Below are positions 55,527 to 63,712 of a DNA stretch of 64,000 nucleotides, piece by piece. The stretch spans positions 50,877 through 114,876 of the forward strand of contig NZ_JAUXQZ010000046.1 of NCBI RefSeq assembly GCF_030682035.1. The letters run 5' to 3'. The notes below the pieces were generated by a model that saw only the letters and a list, made by a program, of their open reading frames with translations, was not told the origin of the DNA and searched no databases. The stretch's first letter is position 1, and each line of letters begins with the position of its first letter. Source of the DNA: Brevundimonas sp. (GTDB lineage: Bacteria > Pseudomonadota > Alphaproteobacteria > Caulobacterales > Caulobacteraceae). Made by a program: the position numbers and the translations under genes.

Positions 55527-56084
55527 CTATTCCAGCGTCTCAACCGTCAGATTGCCGTTCGTATACACACAGATATCAGCGGCGATCGCCATGGCGCGAC
55601 GGGCGATCTGTTCGGCGTCCATGTCGGTATGGTCGATGAGGGCCCGGGCCGCCGACAGGGCGAAATTGCCGCCAGAGCCGACGGCGGCCACGCCATGTTC
55701 GGGCTCCAGCACGTCGCCGACGCCGGTGACGGTGAATATCGCGCTCTTGTCCGCGACCAGCAGCATGGCTTCCAGCCGGCGTAGATAGCGGTCGGTACGC
55801 CAGTCCTTGGCCAGATCGACGCAGGCGCGCGCCAGTTGGTCGGGGTACTGTTCCAGCTTGGCTTCCAGCCGCTCGATCAGCGTGAAGGCGTCGGCCGTCG
55901 CCCCGGCGAAGCCGGCCAGCACCTTGCCCCCGGCCAGCACCCGCACCTTGCGGGCGGCGCCCTTGACGATGGTCGGACCCATGGAGACCTGACCGTCGCC
56001 GGCGATGACCGTCCGGCCGTTCTTGCGCACCGCCAGGATGGTGGTGCCGTGCCAGTCGGGGAAGTTCGGGTTCGCATTCGTCAT
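55527..56084 (-). CDS. hslV: ATP-dependent protease subunit HslV
   Basis: HslV (ClpQ) is the proteasome-like peptidase of HslUV. The 185-residue product has [20 protein letters not shown] near the start, giving the catalytic threonine at processed position 1 (TTILAV), and [15 protein letters not shown]. The extension before the Thr-Thr is propeptide-like. A heat-shock-type promoter lies directly upstream and predicts a nearly leaderless mRNA; no Shine-Dalgarno sequence is present. Confidence 0.95.
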   Translation of the reverse strand: MTNANPNFPDWHGTTILAVRKNGRTVIAGDGQVSMGPTIVKGAARKVRVLAGGKVLAGFAGATADAFTLIERLEAKLEQYPDQLARACVDLAKDWRTDRYLRRLEAMLLVADKSAIFTVTGVGDVLEPEHGVAAVGSGGNFALSAARALIDHTDMDAEQIARRAMAIAADICVYTNGNLTVETLE

Positions 56085-56091
56085 CCGTTGC

Positions 56092-56120
56092 AGATGGAGA
56101 CCGAATTGCGGCCCGGCAAG
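56092..56120 (-). promoter_or_regulatory. Predicted sigma-32 promoter of hslV
   Basis: On the minus strand CTTGCCG (56120-56114) is followed after 14 bases by CTCCATCT (56099-56092), close to CTTGAAA-N13/14-CCCCATNT. A transcript start about seven bases downstream would fall within a base or two of the hslV ATG at 56084. Confidence 0.6.
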
Positions 56121-56165
56121 CGGAAACTAAGCGAAATCAACGGCGACGCCTGGACACATTCTGGC

Positions 56166-56185
56166 CGATGTAACGCATTACATCG
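56166..56185. promoter_or_regulatory. Perfect palindromic operator candidate upstream of the BLUF gene
   Basis: CGATGTAACGCATTACATCG: 8-bp perfect inverted arms around CGCA. It lies 40 bp before the BLUF gene start and 46 bp behind the hslV promoter. The binding protein is unknown. Confidence 0.5.
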
Positions 56186-56225
56186 ACAAACCATACCCCA
56201 CATTCTGCCATCAAAGGGAAGCGTC

Positions 56226-56615
56226 GTGCTTCATCGCGTGATCTATGCCAGCGAAGCGGTTGGAGCGACGGGCGCGTCGACCCTGTCGATCGCCCAAATT
56301 CTGGGCGTGTCCGAGCGCAACAACCGTCGGGACCACATCTCCGGCTGCCTGATGTTCCACGGGGGCCACATCCTCCAGGTGCTGGAAGGCCGGCGGGCCG
56401 ACCTCGACCGGCTGATGCGCCGGATTCTGACCGATCCGCGTCACACCGGCGTGCGGGTTCTTTCGGACATGCCGATCACGGCGGGCCTGCTGGCCCAGCC
56501 GATGGAGTTGTGCGGCGATCCCGCCACCCTGCTGCAGCGCATCGGCCTGGCCTGTATTTCCCGGGTCACCGCCAACGAGGCTGAGGCCATGCTCGACATC
56601 CGCAAGGCTGCCTGA
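56226..56615 (+). CDS. BLUF-domain blue-light photosensor, stand-alone
   Basis: A 129-residue protein made almost entirely of one BLUF domain, which binds FAD and senses blue light. Visible residues are the conserved tyrosine in HRVIYASEA, asparagine in SERNNRRDHISGCLMFH, and glutamine in HILQVLEGRR; TDPRHTGVRVL follows. The end after the domain is a short helix. The GTG at 56226 has AAAGGGAAG upstream; the frame is open much further up inside hslV antisense but without meaning. Being stand-alone, it must act through a partner protein. Confidence 0.9.
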   Translation: MLHRVIYASEAVGATGASTLSIAQILGVSERNNRRDHISGCLMFHGGHILQVLEGRRADLDRLMRRILTDPRHTGVRVLSDMPITAGLLAQPMELCGDPATLLQRIGLACISRVTANEAEAMLDIRKAA

Positions 56616-56661
56616 GGCCTGATGCGTGGACCTGTCGGTCCGCACGCCCTAACTGGGTGCG

Positions 56662-57402
56662 GTGACCTTCTCCGACGATGAAATCGAACGCTACGCCCGC
56701 CATCTGGTGCTGGCCGAGGTCGGGGGCCCCGGACAGCAACGGCTGAGGGCCGCCCGCGTGGGTCTGGTCGGCCTGGGCGGGGTCGGGGCGCCGGCGGCCC
56801 TGTATCTGGCGGCGGCGGGGGTCGGAACGCTGCGTCTGATCGACGACGACACGGTCGCCCTGTCCAATCTGCAGCGCCAGATCGCCTTCAGCGGCGCCGA
56901 CGTCGGCCGTCCCAAGGTCGAGGCCGGAGCCGCAAACCTGACGGCGCTTAATCCCCATGTCGCCGTCGAGGCGGTCGCGGAGCGTCTGGAGGCGGCGAAC
57001 GCGTCGCGCCTGCTCGCCGGGTGTGACGTGGTGATCGACGGCACGGACGATTTCGCCAGCCGGTTCGCCATCAACGCGGTCTGCGTCGCGGCGGGCGCGC
57101 CGCTCGTGTCCGGGGCGCTGGGACGCTGGAGCGGGCAGGTGAGCGTCTTCACCGGCCGGCCCTGCTACCGTTGTCTGGTGCCGGACGCTCCGCCCGACGC
57201 CGACACCTGCGCCCGGGTCGGCGTCATCGGGGCTCTGGCGGGCGTCATTGGAGCGATGACGGCGCTGGAAGCGGTCAAGCTGATCACCGGCGCGGGCGAG
57301 GCCCTGACCGGACGGCTGTTGATCTACGACGGCCTGGCGGGAACGGCGCGGACGGTCGTCGTCGCCGCCGATCCGGCCTGCGCGGTCTGCGCGGCCGGCT
57401 AG
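56662..57402 (+). CDS. ThiF/MoeB/HesA family adenylyltransferase
   Basis: A 246-residue E1-like enzyme that adenylates the C-terminus of a ThiS or MoaD sulfur carrier. It has VGLVGLGGVGAPAALYLAAAGVG (nucleotide-binding), DGTDDFASRFAIN and the zinc-binding pairs CYRCLVP and CAVCAAG. No rhodanese domain is fused. It may serve molybdopterin (MoeB) or thiamine (ThiF) synthesis; neither set of partner genes is nearby. Starts with GTG. Its stop overlaps the convergent dehydrogenase stop in one CTAG. Confidence 0.9.
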   Translation: MTFSDDEIERYARHLVLAEVGGPGQQRLRAARVGLVGLGGVGAPAALYLAAAGVGTLRLIDDDTVALSNLQRQIAFSGADVGRPKVEAGAANLTALNPHVAVEAVAERLEAANASRLLAGCDVVIDGTDDFASRFAINAVCVAAGAPLVSGALGRWSGQVSVFTGRPCYRCLVPDAPPDADTCARVGVIGALAGVIGAMTALEAVKLITGAGEALTGRLLIYDGLAGTARTVVVAADPACAVCAAG

Positions 57403-58385
57403 AGCATGGCCGGAATCACCCGGTCCGGCGGCCGGTGGCCGTTGGCGAAGGTCTGGATATTGGTGATGACCCTGTCCCCCATATCCTGCCGCGCCTCCAG
57501 CGTCGCCGACCCCAGATGGGGCAGCAGAACGACATGGGCGTGGCCCAGCAGGCCGGGGTGGATGGCCGGCTCGTGCTCATAGACGTCCAGACCTACGCCG
57601 GCGATCGCGCGGCGGGCCACGGCGTCTGACAGGGCCGCCTCGTCAATCAGCTCGCCGCGGGCGGTGTTGATCAGAATGGCCTGCGGCTGCAGCCGGGCCA
57701 GCCGCTCCGCCGACAGAAGGTGGTGGGTCTCCTTCGTCGCCGGACAGTTCAGTGAGATCAGGTCCATCCGCGCCAGCATCTGGTCCAGATCGTCCCAGTA
57801 TGTGGCCCCCAGCTCTTCGGCGATCATGGCCGGGACGGGTTTGCGGTTGTGATAGTGGACCTGCATCCCGAACGCCCTGGCGCGCCGGGCCAACGCCTGT
57901 CCGATGCGGCCCATGCCGACGATGCCCAGCCGCTTGCCCCACAGTTTGCGCCCGGTCATCCAGGTCGGGGTCCAGCCCTCGAACCGGCCCTCGGCCACCA
58001 CCTGGGCCCCCTCGACGATGCGACGGCTGACCGCCAGGATCAGCGCCATGGCCAGATCCGCCGTGTCCTCGGTCAGGACCCCCGGCGTATTGGTCACGAT
58101 CAGGCTGCGCCCCACGGCCGCGTCGACATCGATGTGATCCACGCCCGCGCCGAAATTGGCGATCATCTTCAGTTGATCGCCCGCCGCAGCGATCAGTGCG
58201 GCGTCGATCGTATCGGTGATGGTCGGGACCAGTACATCGGCGTAGCTCACCGCCGCCGCCAGTGCGGCGCAGTCCATCGGCCGGTCGGTCAGATTCAGCT
58301 CGGCGTCGAACAGTTCGCGCATGCGCGTCTCGACCGCGTCCGGCAGCCGTCTGGTTAACACGACCTTAAGTCTGGGCGCGGACAT
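57399..58385 (-). CDS. D-isomer-specific 2-hydroxyacid dehydrogenase (GhrB/GyaR-like)
   Basis: A 328-residue NAD(P)-dependent dehydrogenase of the glyoxylate/hydroxypyruvate reductase type. It has the Rossmann motif [20 protein letters not shown] near residue 155, and the catalytic Arg (NTARGELID), Glu (VYEHEP) and His (LLPHLGSAT). Substrate is probably glyoxylate or hydroxypyruvate. The CtrA box that may control the divergent SH3 gene lies inside its first codons. Confidence 0.92.
   Translation of the reverse strand: MSAPRLKVVLTRRLPDAVETRMRELFDAELNLTDRPMDCAALAAAVSYADVLVPTITDTIDAALIAAAGDQLKMIANFGAGVDHIDVDAAVGRSLIVTNTPGVLTEDTADLAMALILAVSRRIVEGAQVVAEGRFEGWTPTWMTGRKLWGKRLGIVGMGRIGQALARRARAFGMQVHYHNRKPVPAMIAEELGATYWDDLDQMLARMDLISLNCPATKETHHLLSAERLARLQPQAILINTARGELIDEAALSDAVARRAIAGVGLDVYEHEPAIHPGLLGHAHVVLLPHLGSATLEARQDMGDRVITNIQTFANGHRPPDRVIPAML
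58355..58369 (+). promoter_or_regulatory. Perfect CtrA box upstream of the SH3-domain gene
   Basis: TTAACACGACCTTAA is an exact TTAA-N7-TTAA match. It lies within the 5' coding part of the divergent dehydrogenase and about 60-75 bp before the likely start of the SH3 gene, the normal position for an activated CtrA promoter. Confidence 0.6.
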
Positions 58386-58429
58386 TGGCGGCCTTCGGTT
58401 TCAATCACTTCGGCTTATTGGCGCATCCG

Positions 58430-58987
58430 GTGTCTGGCAAGGCTCGCTCCCGCTTCCAACGATTTGCCGTTCTCGGCGCTGTCCTGACCGCCGCCGTCCT
58501 GGCCGGGGCGGGCCAGGTCATGCCCGACGGCCGGCCAACGCCCAGCGGTCAGCCCGTGCCGCGCTGGCTGTCGCTGAAGTCCGACGAGGTCCGGGCCCGG
58601 TTCGGTCCCGGTCTCGACTATCGCATCCTGTGGGAATACCAGGTTTCGGGCCTGCCCGTGCAGGTGGTCGCCGAGACGGCGGAATGGCGCAAGATCTGCG
58701 ATCCCGAAGGCGGCGTCGCCTGGGTTCACCGCAGCGTGGTGTCCAGCCGCCGCAGCGCCTTAAACGCCTCCGACGCGGAGATCCCGATCCGTTCGGGACC
58801 GTCCACGACGGCTTCACTGCGGGCCCGGCTGACGCCGCACGCCCTGGTGTCGATGGAGGATTGTGAAGACGGCTGGTGCGAGGTGCGGGTGCGCCGGATG
58901 CGGGGCTTCGTGCGCCAGCGCGACGTCTTCGGCGGTCAGGAACGGGCCCTGTGCAGCGCCGCCCGCCCGGCGGGACGCGGGCGTTAG
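58430..58987 (+). CDS. Secreted SH3-domain protein
   Basis: The 185-residue product from GTG 58430 has a signal peptide ([20 protein letters not shown]) and two bacterial SH3-like repeats: residues about 55-105 ([20 protein letters not shown], then [11 protein letters not shown]) and 115-170 ([20 protein letters not shown], then GFVRQRD). Such domains bind cell-wall peptides. The frame is open to TTG 58385, which overlaps the start codon of the divergent gene; the later start fits the signal peptide and the CtrA box better. No clear Shine-Dalgarno sequence is present. Confidence 0.82.
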   Translation: MSGKARSRFQRFAVLGAVLTAAVLAGAGQVMPDGRPTPSGQPVPRWLSLKSDEVRARFGPGLDYRILWEYQVSGLPVQVVAETAEWRKICDPEGGVAWVHRSVVSSRRSALNASDAEIPIRSGPSTTASLRARLTPHALVSMEDCEDGWCEVRVRRMRGFVRQRDVFGGQERALCSAARPAGRGR

Positions 58988-59118
58988 GCGTCCGCCGACC
59001 ACCGCCTTTCGCTTGGCCCGCTAAAAAGTTGAGCCGTCGGTTCCCGTCGTGTAACCCGAAGGCAACACCGGCCCCAGCCACGCAAAGCGTGCCGGGCCGC
59101 CACAAAGCGAGAGCCTCC

Positions 59119-59649
59119 TTGAGCCAGTCCAAACATTCGTCGTCGTTCGATTATGAGGCCCTGCTGGCCTCGGGCCGGGGCGAGCTGTTCGGGCCCATGA
59201 ACGCCCAGCTGCCGGCCCCGCCCATGTTGATGTTGGACCGGATCGTCACGATCAACGCCGACGGCGGCGCGCACGGCAAGGGCTATGTCGAGGCCGAGCT
59301 GGATATCCATCCTGACCTCTGGTTCTTCCAGTGCCATTTCATCGGCGATCCGGTCATGCCAGGCTGTCTGGGGCTGGACGCGATGTGGCAGCTGGTCGGC
59401 TTCTATCTCGCCTGGATCGGCGGCGGCGGCAAAGGCCGGGCGCTGGGCGTCGGCGAGGTCAAATTCACCGGCCAGGTCCAGCCTGACGTCAAGAAGGTCG
59501 TCTACAAGATCGACCTGAAGCGGGTGATCAATCGTCGGCTGGTCATGGGCATCGCCGACGGGGTGCTCGAAGCCGACGGCGTTCCCATCTATACGGCCAC
59601 CGACATGCGTGTCGGCCTGTTCGGCGCGACAGAACCCGTCGGCGGCTGA
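59119..59649 (+). CDS. fabA: 3-hydroxydecanoyl-ACP dehydratase/isomerase
   Basis: FabA dehydrates 3-hydroxydecanoyl-ACP and isomerises the double bond, the entry to unsaturated fatty acids. The 176-residue product starts at TTG 59119 ([23 protein letters not shown] upstream) and shows [20 protein letters not shown], with the catalytic histidine and the [10 protein letters not shown] helix. The upstream open frame is not part of the family. fabB follows after 55 bp. Confidence 0.95.
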   Translation: MSQSKHSSSFDYEALLASGRGELFGPMNAQLPAPPMLMLDRIVTINADGGAHGKGYVEAELDIHPDLWFFQCHFIGDPVMPGCLGLDAMWQLVGFYLAWIGGGGKGRALGVGEVKFTGQVQPDVKKVVYKIDLKRVINRRLVMGIADGVLEADGVPIYTATDMRVGLFGATEPVGG

Positions 59650-59704
59650 CGTCAATTCCAGACCGCGGCCAACGCGGCGAACTCAGTTCAAGAAGGAAAC
59701 CATC

Positions 59705-60946
59705 ATGCGGCGTGTCGTCGTCACCGGCCTGGGTATCGTATCCTCCATCGGCACGGGCCAGGATGAGGTCGCGGCGTCCCTGCGCGACACGAAATCCGGC
59801 GTGGTCGCCGCGCCGGACCACATCAAATACGGCTTCCGCTCCCAGGTCTGGGCTCCGCCGGCGCTGGGCGTGACGGCCGAGGACTGGGCCCCTCTGGTTG
59901 ACCGCCGGGCCGCCCGTTTCCTCGCCAATGGCACGGCCTGGGGCCACATCGCCTTCGAGGAGGCGCTGAAGGATTCGGGCATGACGGCCGAGGAGATCCA
60001 GTCCGATCGCATCGGCCTGATCGTCGGCGAGGGCGGGCCCTCAACCCAGGTCATCCTTCAGGCCGCCGCCACCACGATCGAGAAGAACTCGCCCAAGCGG
60101 ATCGGCCCGTTCGCCGTGCCCAAGGCCATGGCCTCGGGTCCCTCGGCGGTGCTGGCGACCTGGTTCCAGCTCAAGGGGATCAACTATTCGATCTCCTCGG
60201 CCTGCGCGACCAGCGCCCACTGCATCGGCGCGGCCGCCGAACAGATCGCCTGGGGCAAGCAGGATGTGGTCTTTGCCGGCGGCGTCGAGGACATCGACTG
60301 GTCGATGTCCAGCATGTTCGACGCCATGGGCGCCATGTCGTCCAACTTCAACGAAACGCCGTCGGTCGCCAGCCGCGCCTATGACGCCGCCCGCGACGGC
60401 TTCGTCATCGCCGGCGGCGCCGGCATCGTGGTGCTGGAAGAGTATGAGCGGGCGGTGGCGCGCGGCGCGACCATCTACGCCGAGGTCACCGGCTACGGCG
60501 CCAATTCCGACGGCTACGACATGGTCGCCCCCTCAGGCGAGGGCGCCGAGCGCTGCATGAAGATCGCGCTCGAAATGGCCGGCAATCCCAGGATCGACTA
60601 CCTCAATCCGCACGGCACCTCGACCCCGGTCGGCGACTCCAGGGAGATGGGGGCGGTGCGCAACGTCTTCGGCGACCAGATGCCGATGATCTCCTCGACC
60701 AAGTCGCTGACGGGCCACTCGCTCGGCGCCGCCGGAGCGCAGGAGGCGATCTACTGCCTGCTGATGATGAAGCATGGCTTCGCCGCCGAGAGCGCCCACA
60801 TCGAAAACCTCGACCCCGAATTCGACGGCATGCCGATCCTGCGCAAACGCCACGACGGCGAGCTGAAGCACGTCATGTCCAACTCGTTCGGGTTTGGCGG
60901 GACGAACGGGACGCTGATCCTCAGCAAGCTCGGACGCCCTGCGTAA
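59705..60946 (+). CDS. fabB: 3-oxoacyl-ACP synthase I
   Basis: FabB (KAS I) elongates unsaturated acyl-ACPs. The 413-residue product starts [16 protein letters not shown] and carries the Cys-His-His triad: [12 protein letters not shown] (Cys near 160), [11 protein letters not shown] and [12 protein letters not shown]. The C-terminal [12 protein letters not shown] loop is present. AAGAAGGAAA lies before the ATG. It forms the fabA-fabB unit; fabI usually follows directly, but a fic gene intervenes here. Confidence 0.96.
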   Translation: MRRVVVTGLGIVSSIGTGQDEVAASLRDTKSGVVAAPDHIKYGFRSQVWAPPALGVTAEDWAPLVDRRAARFLANGTAWGHIAFEEALKDSGMTAEEIQSDRIGLIVGEGGPSTQVILQAAATTIEKNSPKRIGPFAVPKAMASGPSAVLATWFQLKGINYSISSACATSAHCIGAAAEQIAWGKQDVVFAGGVEDIDWSMSSMFDAMGAMSSNFNETPSVASRAYDAARDGFVIAGGAGIVVLEEYERAVARGATIYAEVTGYGANSDGYDMVAPSGEGAERCMKIALEMAGNPRIDYLNPHGTSTPVGDSREMGAVRNVFGDQMPMISSTKSLTGHSLGAAGAQEAIYCLLMMKHGFAAESAHIENLDPEFDGMPILRKRHDGELKHVMSNSFGFGGTNGTLILSKLGRPA

Positions 60947-61081
60947 AGTCGGAACCGCCTTGACCTATCGCTGAACGAATCACGAAAAATCCAATTGTCG
61001 TTAATGCCAGAATGTAAATTAGAATGGCTTTTGACTTTCCAAAACCTTGTCGAGTGACTAGACGAGGCTAAGGAGAAGAGA

Positions 61082-62200
61082 TTGTCCAGGCTGCCTTGCA
61101 TTCCCGACGTTCTGCCCCCCGACAATCTCGATTGGCGCGCCCTTCTTCCAGAAACAGGCAAAGCCAACGCCGCGCTCGCTCGTTATGACGGAATGCTGCA
61201 GACCTTGCGCGACCCGGGGATTCTGCTCTCGCCGCTAACAGTCAACGAAGCCGTTCTGACATCCCGGATCGAGGGAACGCAGGCTACGCTGGACGAAGTG
61301 CTACAGCACGACGCTGGCCTGTCGCTCGATTCCGAGCGCGCGCGGGGGGACTTCGAGGAAATCTCAAACTATCGCGCTGCCGTGAAAATCGCTGAGGGGA
61401 GCCTTGTTGATCGTCCCTTGTCGTTGTCGATGATCAAGTCCGCGCACCAAAGGTTGATGCAGGGCGTTCGTGGCCGGGACAAGCGGCCAGGAGCCTTCCG
61501 GCAGGAGCAGAATTTTATCGGCAGACGTGGCGACACGATTGATCGAGCCCGCTTCGTTCCGCCGAACCCGTTAGTTATGCAGTCGGCACTCGACCAGTGG
61601 GAGGCGTACCTGCGGAGCGAGGCGTCTGATCCGGTTCTTCAGGTGGCGCTGGCGCATGCGCAATTCGAAATCATTCACCCATTTATGGACGGCAACGGTC
61701 GCTTGGGGAGAATGCTAATTCCGCTCTTGTTCTACAAAAGAGGCGTTTTAACAAAGCCGGTGTTCTATCTGTCTGAGTTTCTTGAAAGTAACAGGGACGA
61801 GTATTACGACAAGCTGTTGGGGATAACAGACCGGGGAGACTGGCAGTCTTGGCTCATCTTTTTCACTAGGGCGGTAGTGACCCAAGCTGAGGCCAACATC
61901 GAAAAAGTCCGGGCCATCCACGATCTCTACGAGAAGATGAAGCAGCGTGCGGTGGAGCTCACCCACTCTCGGTTCGCGGTCGCCGCGGTGGACACGCTAT
62001 TCGCCAAGCCCGTCATACAGGCGCCTGATTTCGCCCGGCGCGCGGGCTTCAACAATCGGGTCACAGCCAACAATATGCTTCGGGCTTTCGAGACTGCGGG
62101 AATGGTGGAAAAGCTTAGGGACGGCTCAGGTCGGACCCCCGCTGTTTTCGCGCTTAGAGAACTAATAGACATCACTGAAGGACGCTTGGTCTTCAGGTGA
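61082..62200 (+). CDS. Fic-domain protein (AMPylator-type), inserted in the fab cluster
   Basis: The 372-residue product has an N-terminal Fic_N region with the inhibitory motif TSRIEG ([S/T]xxxE[G/N]), the Fic core with HPFMDGNGRLGR (residues about 200-211) and a C-terminal winged-helix-like domain (RAGFNNRVTANNMLRAFETA). This is the class II Fic architecture. Fic proteins transfer AMP from ATP to hydroxyl groups of targets. It starts with TTG at 61082 behind AAGGAG. Base composition is visibly lower in GC than in the fab genes, with rare codons such as TTA and ATA, pointing to recent transfer. Confidence 0.92.
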   Translation: MSRLPCIPDVLPPDNLDWRALLPETGKANAALARYDGMLQTLRDPGILLSPLTVNEAVLTSRIEGTQATLDEVLQHDAGLSLDSERARGDFEEISNYRAAVKIAEGSLVDRPLSLSMIKSAHQRLMQGVRGRDKRPGAFRQEQNFIGRRGDTIDRARFVPPNPLVMQSALDQWEAYLRSEASDPVLQVALAHAQFEIIHPFMDGNGRLGRMLIPLLFYKRGVLTKPVFYLSEFLESNRDEYYDKLLGITDRGDWQSWLIFFTRAVVTQAEANIEKVRAIHDLYEKMKQRAVELTHSRFAVAAVDTLFAKPVIQAPDFARRAGFNNRVTANNMLRAFETAGMVEKLRDGSGRTPAVFALRELIDITEGRLVFR

Positions 62201-62225
62201 GGATCGGCAACACGGAGTAGACGAC

Positions 62226-63047
62226 ATGGCCATTGAATCTGCCTGGAACTTCCCCACCGGCGAACTGATGAAGGGCAAGAAGGGCCTGATCATGGGGGTC
62301 GCCAACTCGAACTCCATCGCCTGGGGCATCGCCTCCCAGCTGGCGGCCCAGGGCGCCGAACTGGCCTTCACCTATATGGGCGAGGGGCTTGAGCGCCGCG
62401 TCCGCCCGCTGGCCGAAAGCGTCGGCGCCAAACTGCTGATCCAGGCCGACGTCACCGACGACGCCTCGATGGACTCCGCCTTCGCCGAGCTGGAAAAGGC
62501 CTTCGGCACAATCGACTTCGTCGTCCATTCGGTGGCCTTCGCCAACAAGGACGAGCTGAAGGGCAGTTTTGTCGACAACACCAGCCGCGACAGCTTCCTG
62601 CTGGCCATGAACATCTCGGCCTTCAGCTTCGTCGACGTGGCCAAACGGGCGTCGAAGCTGATGCCCAACGGCGGCTCGCTGGTGACCATGACCTATCTCG
62701 GCTCCGAGCGGGCCATCCCCAACTACAACACCATGGGCGTGGCCAAGGCGGCCCTGGAGGCGGCGACCCGCTACATCGCCCGCGACCTGGGCCCGCGCGG
62801 CATCCGCTGCAACGCCATCTCGGCCGGGGCCATGCGCACCCTGTCGCTGGCCGGCATCTCGGGCGGTCGCGGCATGATCAGCCAGGGCCGGGCCCTGTCG
62901 GCGATGAAGCAGGACACCTCGATGGAGGGCGTCGCCGGAGCGGCGCTCTGGCTGTGCTCGGACCTCGGCTTCTCCACCACCGGCGAGGTCATCCACGTCG
63001 ACGCCGGCTTCCACATGATGGGCATGGCGGCGGACGAGGAAGCCTAG
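62226..63047 (+). CDS. fabI: Enoyl-ACP reductase (NADH)
   Basis: FabI reduces trans-2-enoyl-ACP in fatty-acid elongation and is the triclosan target. The 273-residue product has GLIMGVANSNSIAWGIA (nucleotide-binding), the catalytic YNTMGVAK (Tyr-x6-Lys) and RCNAISAGAMRTLSLAG. GGAG lies nine bases upstream of the ATG. Its stop shares CTAG with the convergent rimM stop. Confidence 0.96.
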   Translation: MAIESAWNFPTGELMKGKKGLIMGVANSNSIAWGIASQLAAQGAELAFTYMGEGLERRVRPLAESVGAKLLIQADVTDDASMDSAFAELEKAFGTIDFVVHSVAFANKDELKGSFVDNTSRDSFLLAMNISAFSFVDVAKRASKLMPNGGSLVTMTYLGSERAIPNYNTMGVAKAALEAATRYIARDLGPRGIRCNAISAGAMRTLSLAGISGGRGMISQGRALSAMKQDTSMEGVAGAALWLCSDLGFSTTGEVIHVDAGFHMMGMAADEEA

Positions 63048-63571
63048 TCCGGTTCGCGCTCGCCGATCTCGGTCGGTTTGACGGCCAACAGCCAGCCGTC
63101 GGCGATATGCAGCGCGGGCACCGCGTCCTTCGTGAAGGGCAGGTACCAGGTCGGGCCGCCCAGCGCCGGGGCAATCTCCAGCATGTCGTCGGCGCCGAAA
63201 TTCTGCACCGACTTGACCGTGCCCAGGACCAGGCCGTCGGGATCGCGCGCTTCCAGCCCGACGAGATCGGTCAGGTAGAATTCGTCCTCATCCGGCTCGG
63301 GCAGCTTGTCGCGCGGGATGTACAGTTTCAGGCCGCGCAGGGCGTCGGCCTGTTCCTTGGTGGCGATTTCCTTCGCGCGGCCGACCACGGCCGACTTCTC
63401 CGGCCGTCCCGAGGTCAGCGTCAGGCCGGGCGAACCGTCGGCTCGCAACAGCACCCCCCAGGACAGCAGAGTCCTGGGGTCGGCGGTCCAGGCGGTGACC
63501 CGCACCTCACCCTTGACCCCAAACCCGCCGGCGACCTGGCCGACGAGGACGAGTTTGGTGTCGGTCGTCAT
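63044..63571 (-). CDS. rimM: Ribosome maturation factor RimM
   Basis: RimM binds S19 and helps 30S head assembly. The 175-residue product has the RimM domain (LVGQVAGGFGVKGEVRVTAW) and a PRC-barrel (FYLTDLVGLEARDPDGLVLG; ALGGPTWYLPFTKDAVPALH). The ATG at 63571 has GAGGGAG upstream, formed by the outer end of a repeat at 63582-63704. rpsP lies upstream, as in the usual rpsP-rimM order. Confidence 0.94.
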   Translation of the reverse strand: MTTDTKLVLVGQVAGGFGVKGEVRVTAWTADPRTLLSWGVLLRADGSPGLTLTSGRPEKSAVVGRAKEIATKEQADALRGLKLYIPRDKLPEPDEDEFYLTDLVGLEARDPDGLVLGTVKSVQNFGADDMLEIAPALGGPTWYLPFTKDAVPALHIADGWLLAVKPTEIGEREPD

Positions 63572-63581
63572 CGCAGGAACT

Positions 63582-63704
63582 CCCTCTCCCATGGGGAGAG
63601 GGGCAGGGGTGAGGGGGCACGGCGTTTCCGCAGGACCCACCGTGACCCCTCACCCTCCCACGCGCTGACGCGCGCGGGCCCCGCCCTCTCCCGCTGGGAG
63701 AGGG
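63582..63704. repeat. Palindromic intergenic repeat, family B (rpsP-rimM gap)
   Basis: A 123-bp element with CCCTCTCCC/GGGAGAGGG ends (63582 and 63704), an inner GGGGTGAGGGG with its inverse CCCCTCACCC, and a GCGCGTCAGCGCG-type centre. It resembles repeats found widely in proteobacteria. It fills the rpsP-rimM gap and provides the rimM ribosome-binding site. Confidence 0.8.
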
Positions 63705-63712
63705 TTTTCAAC

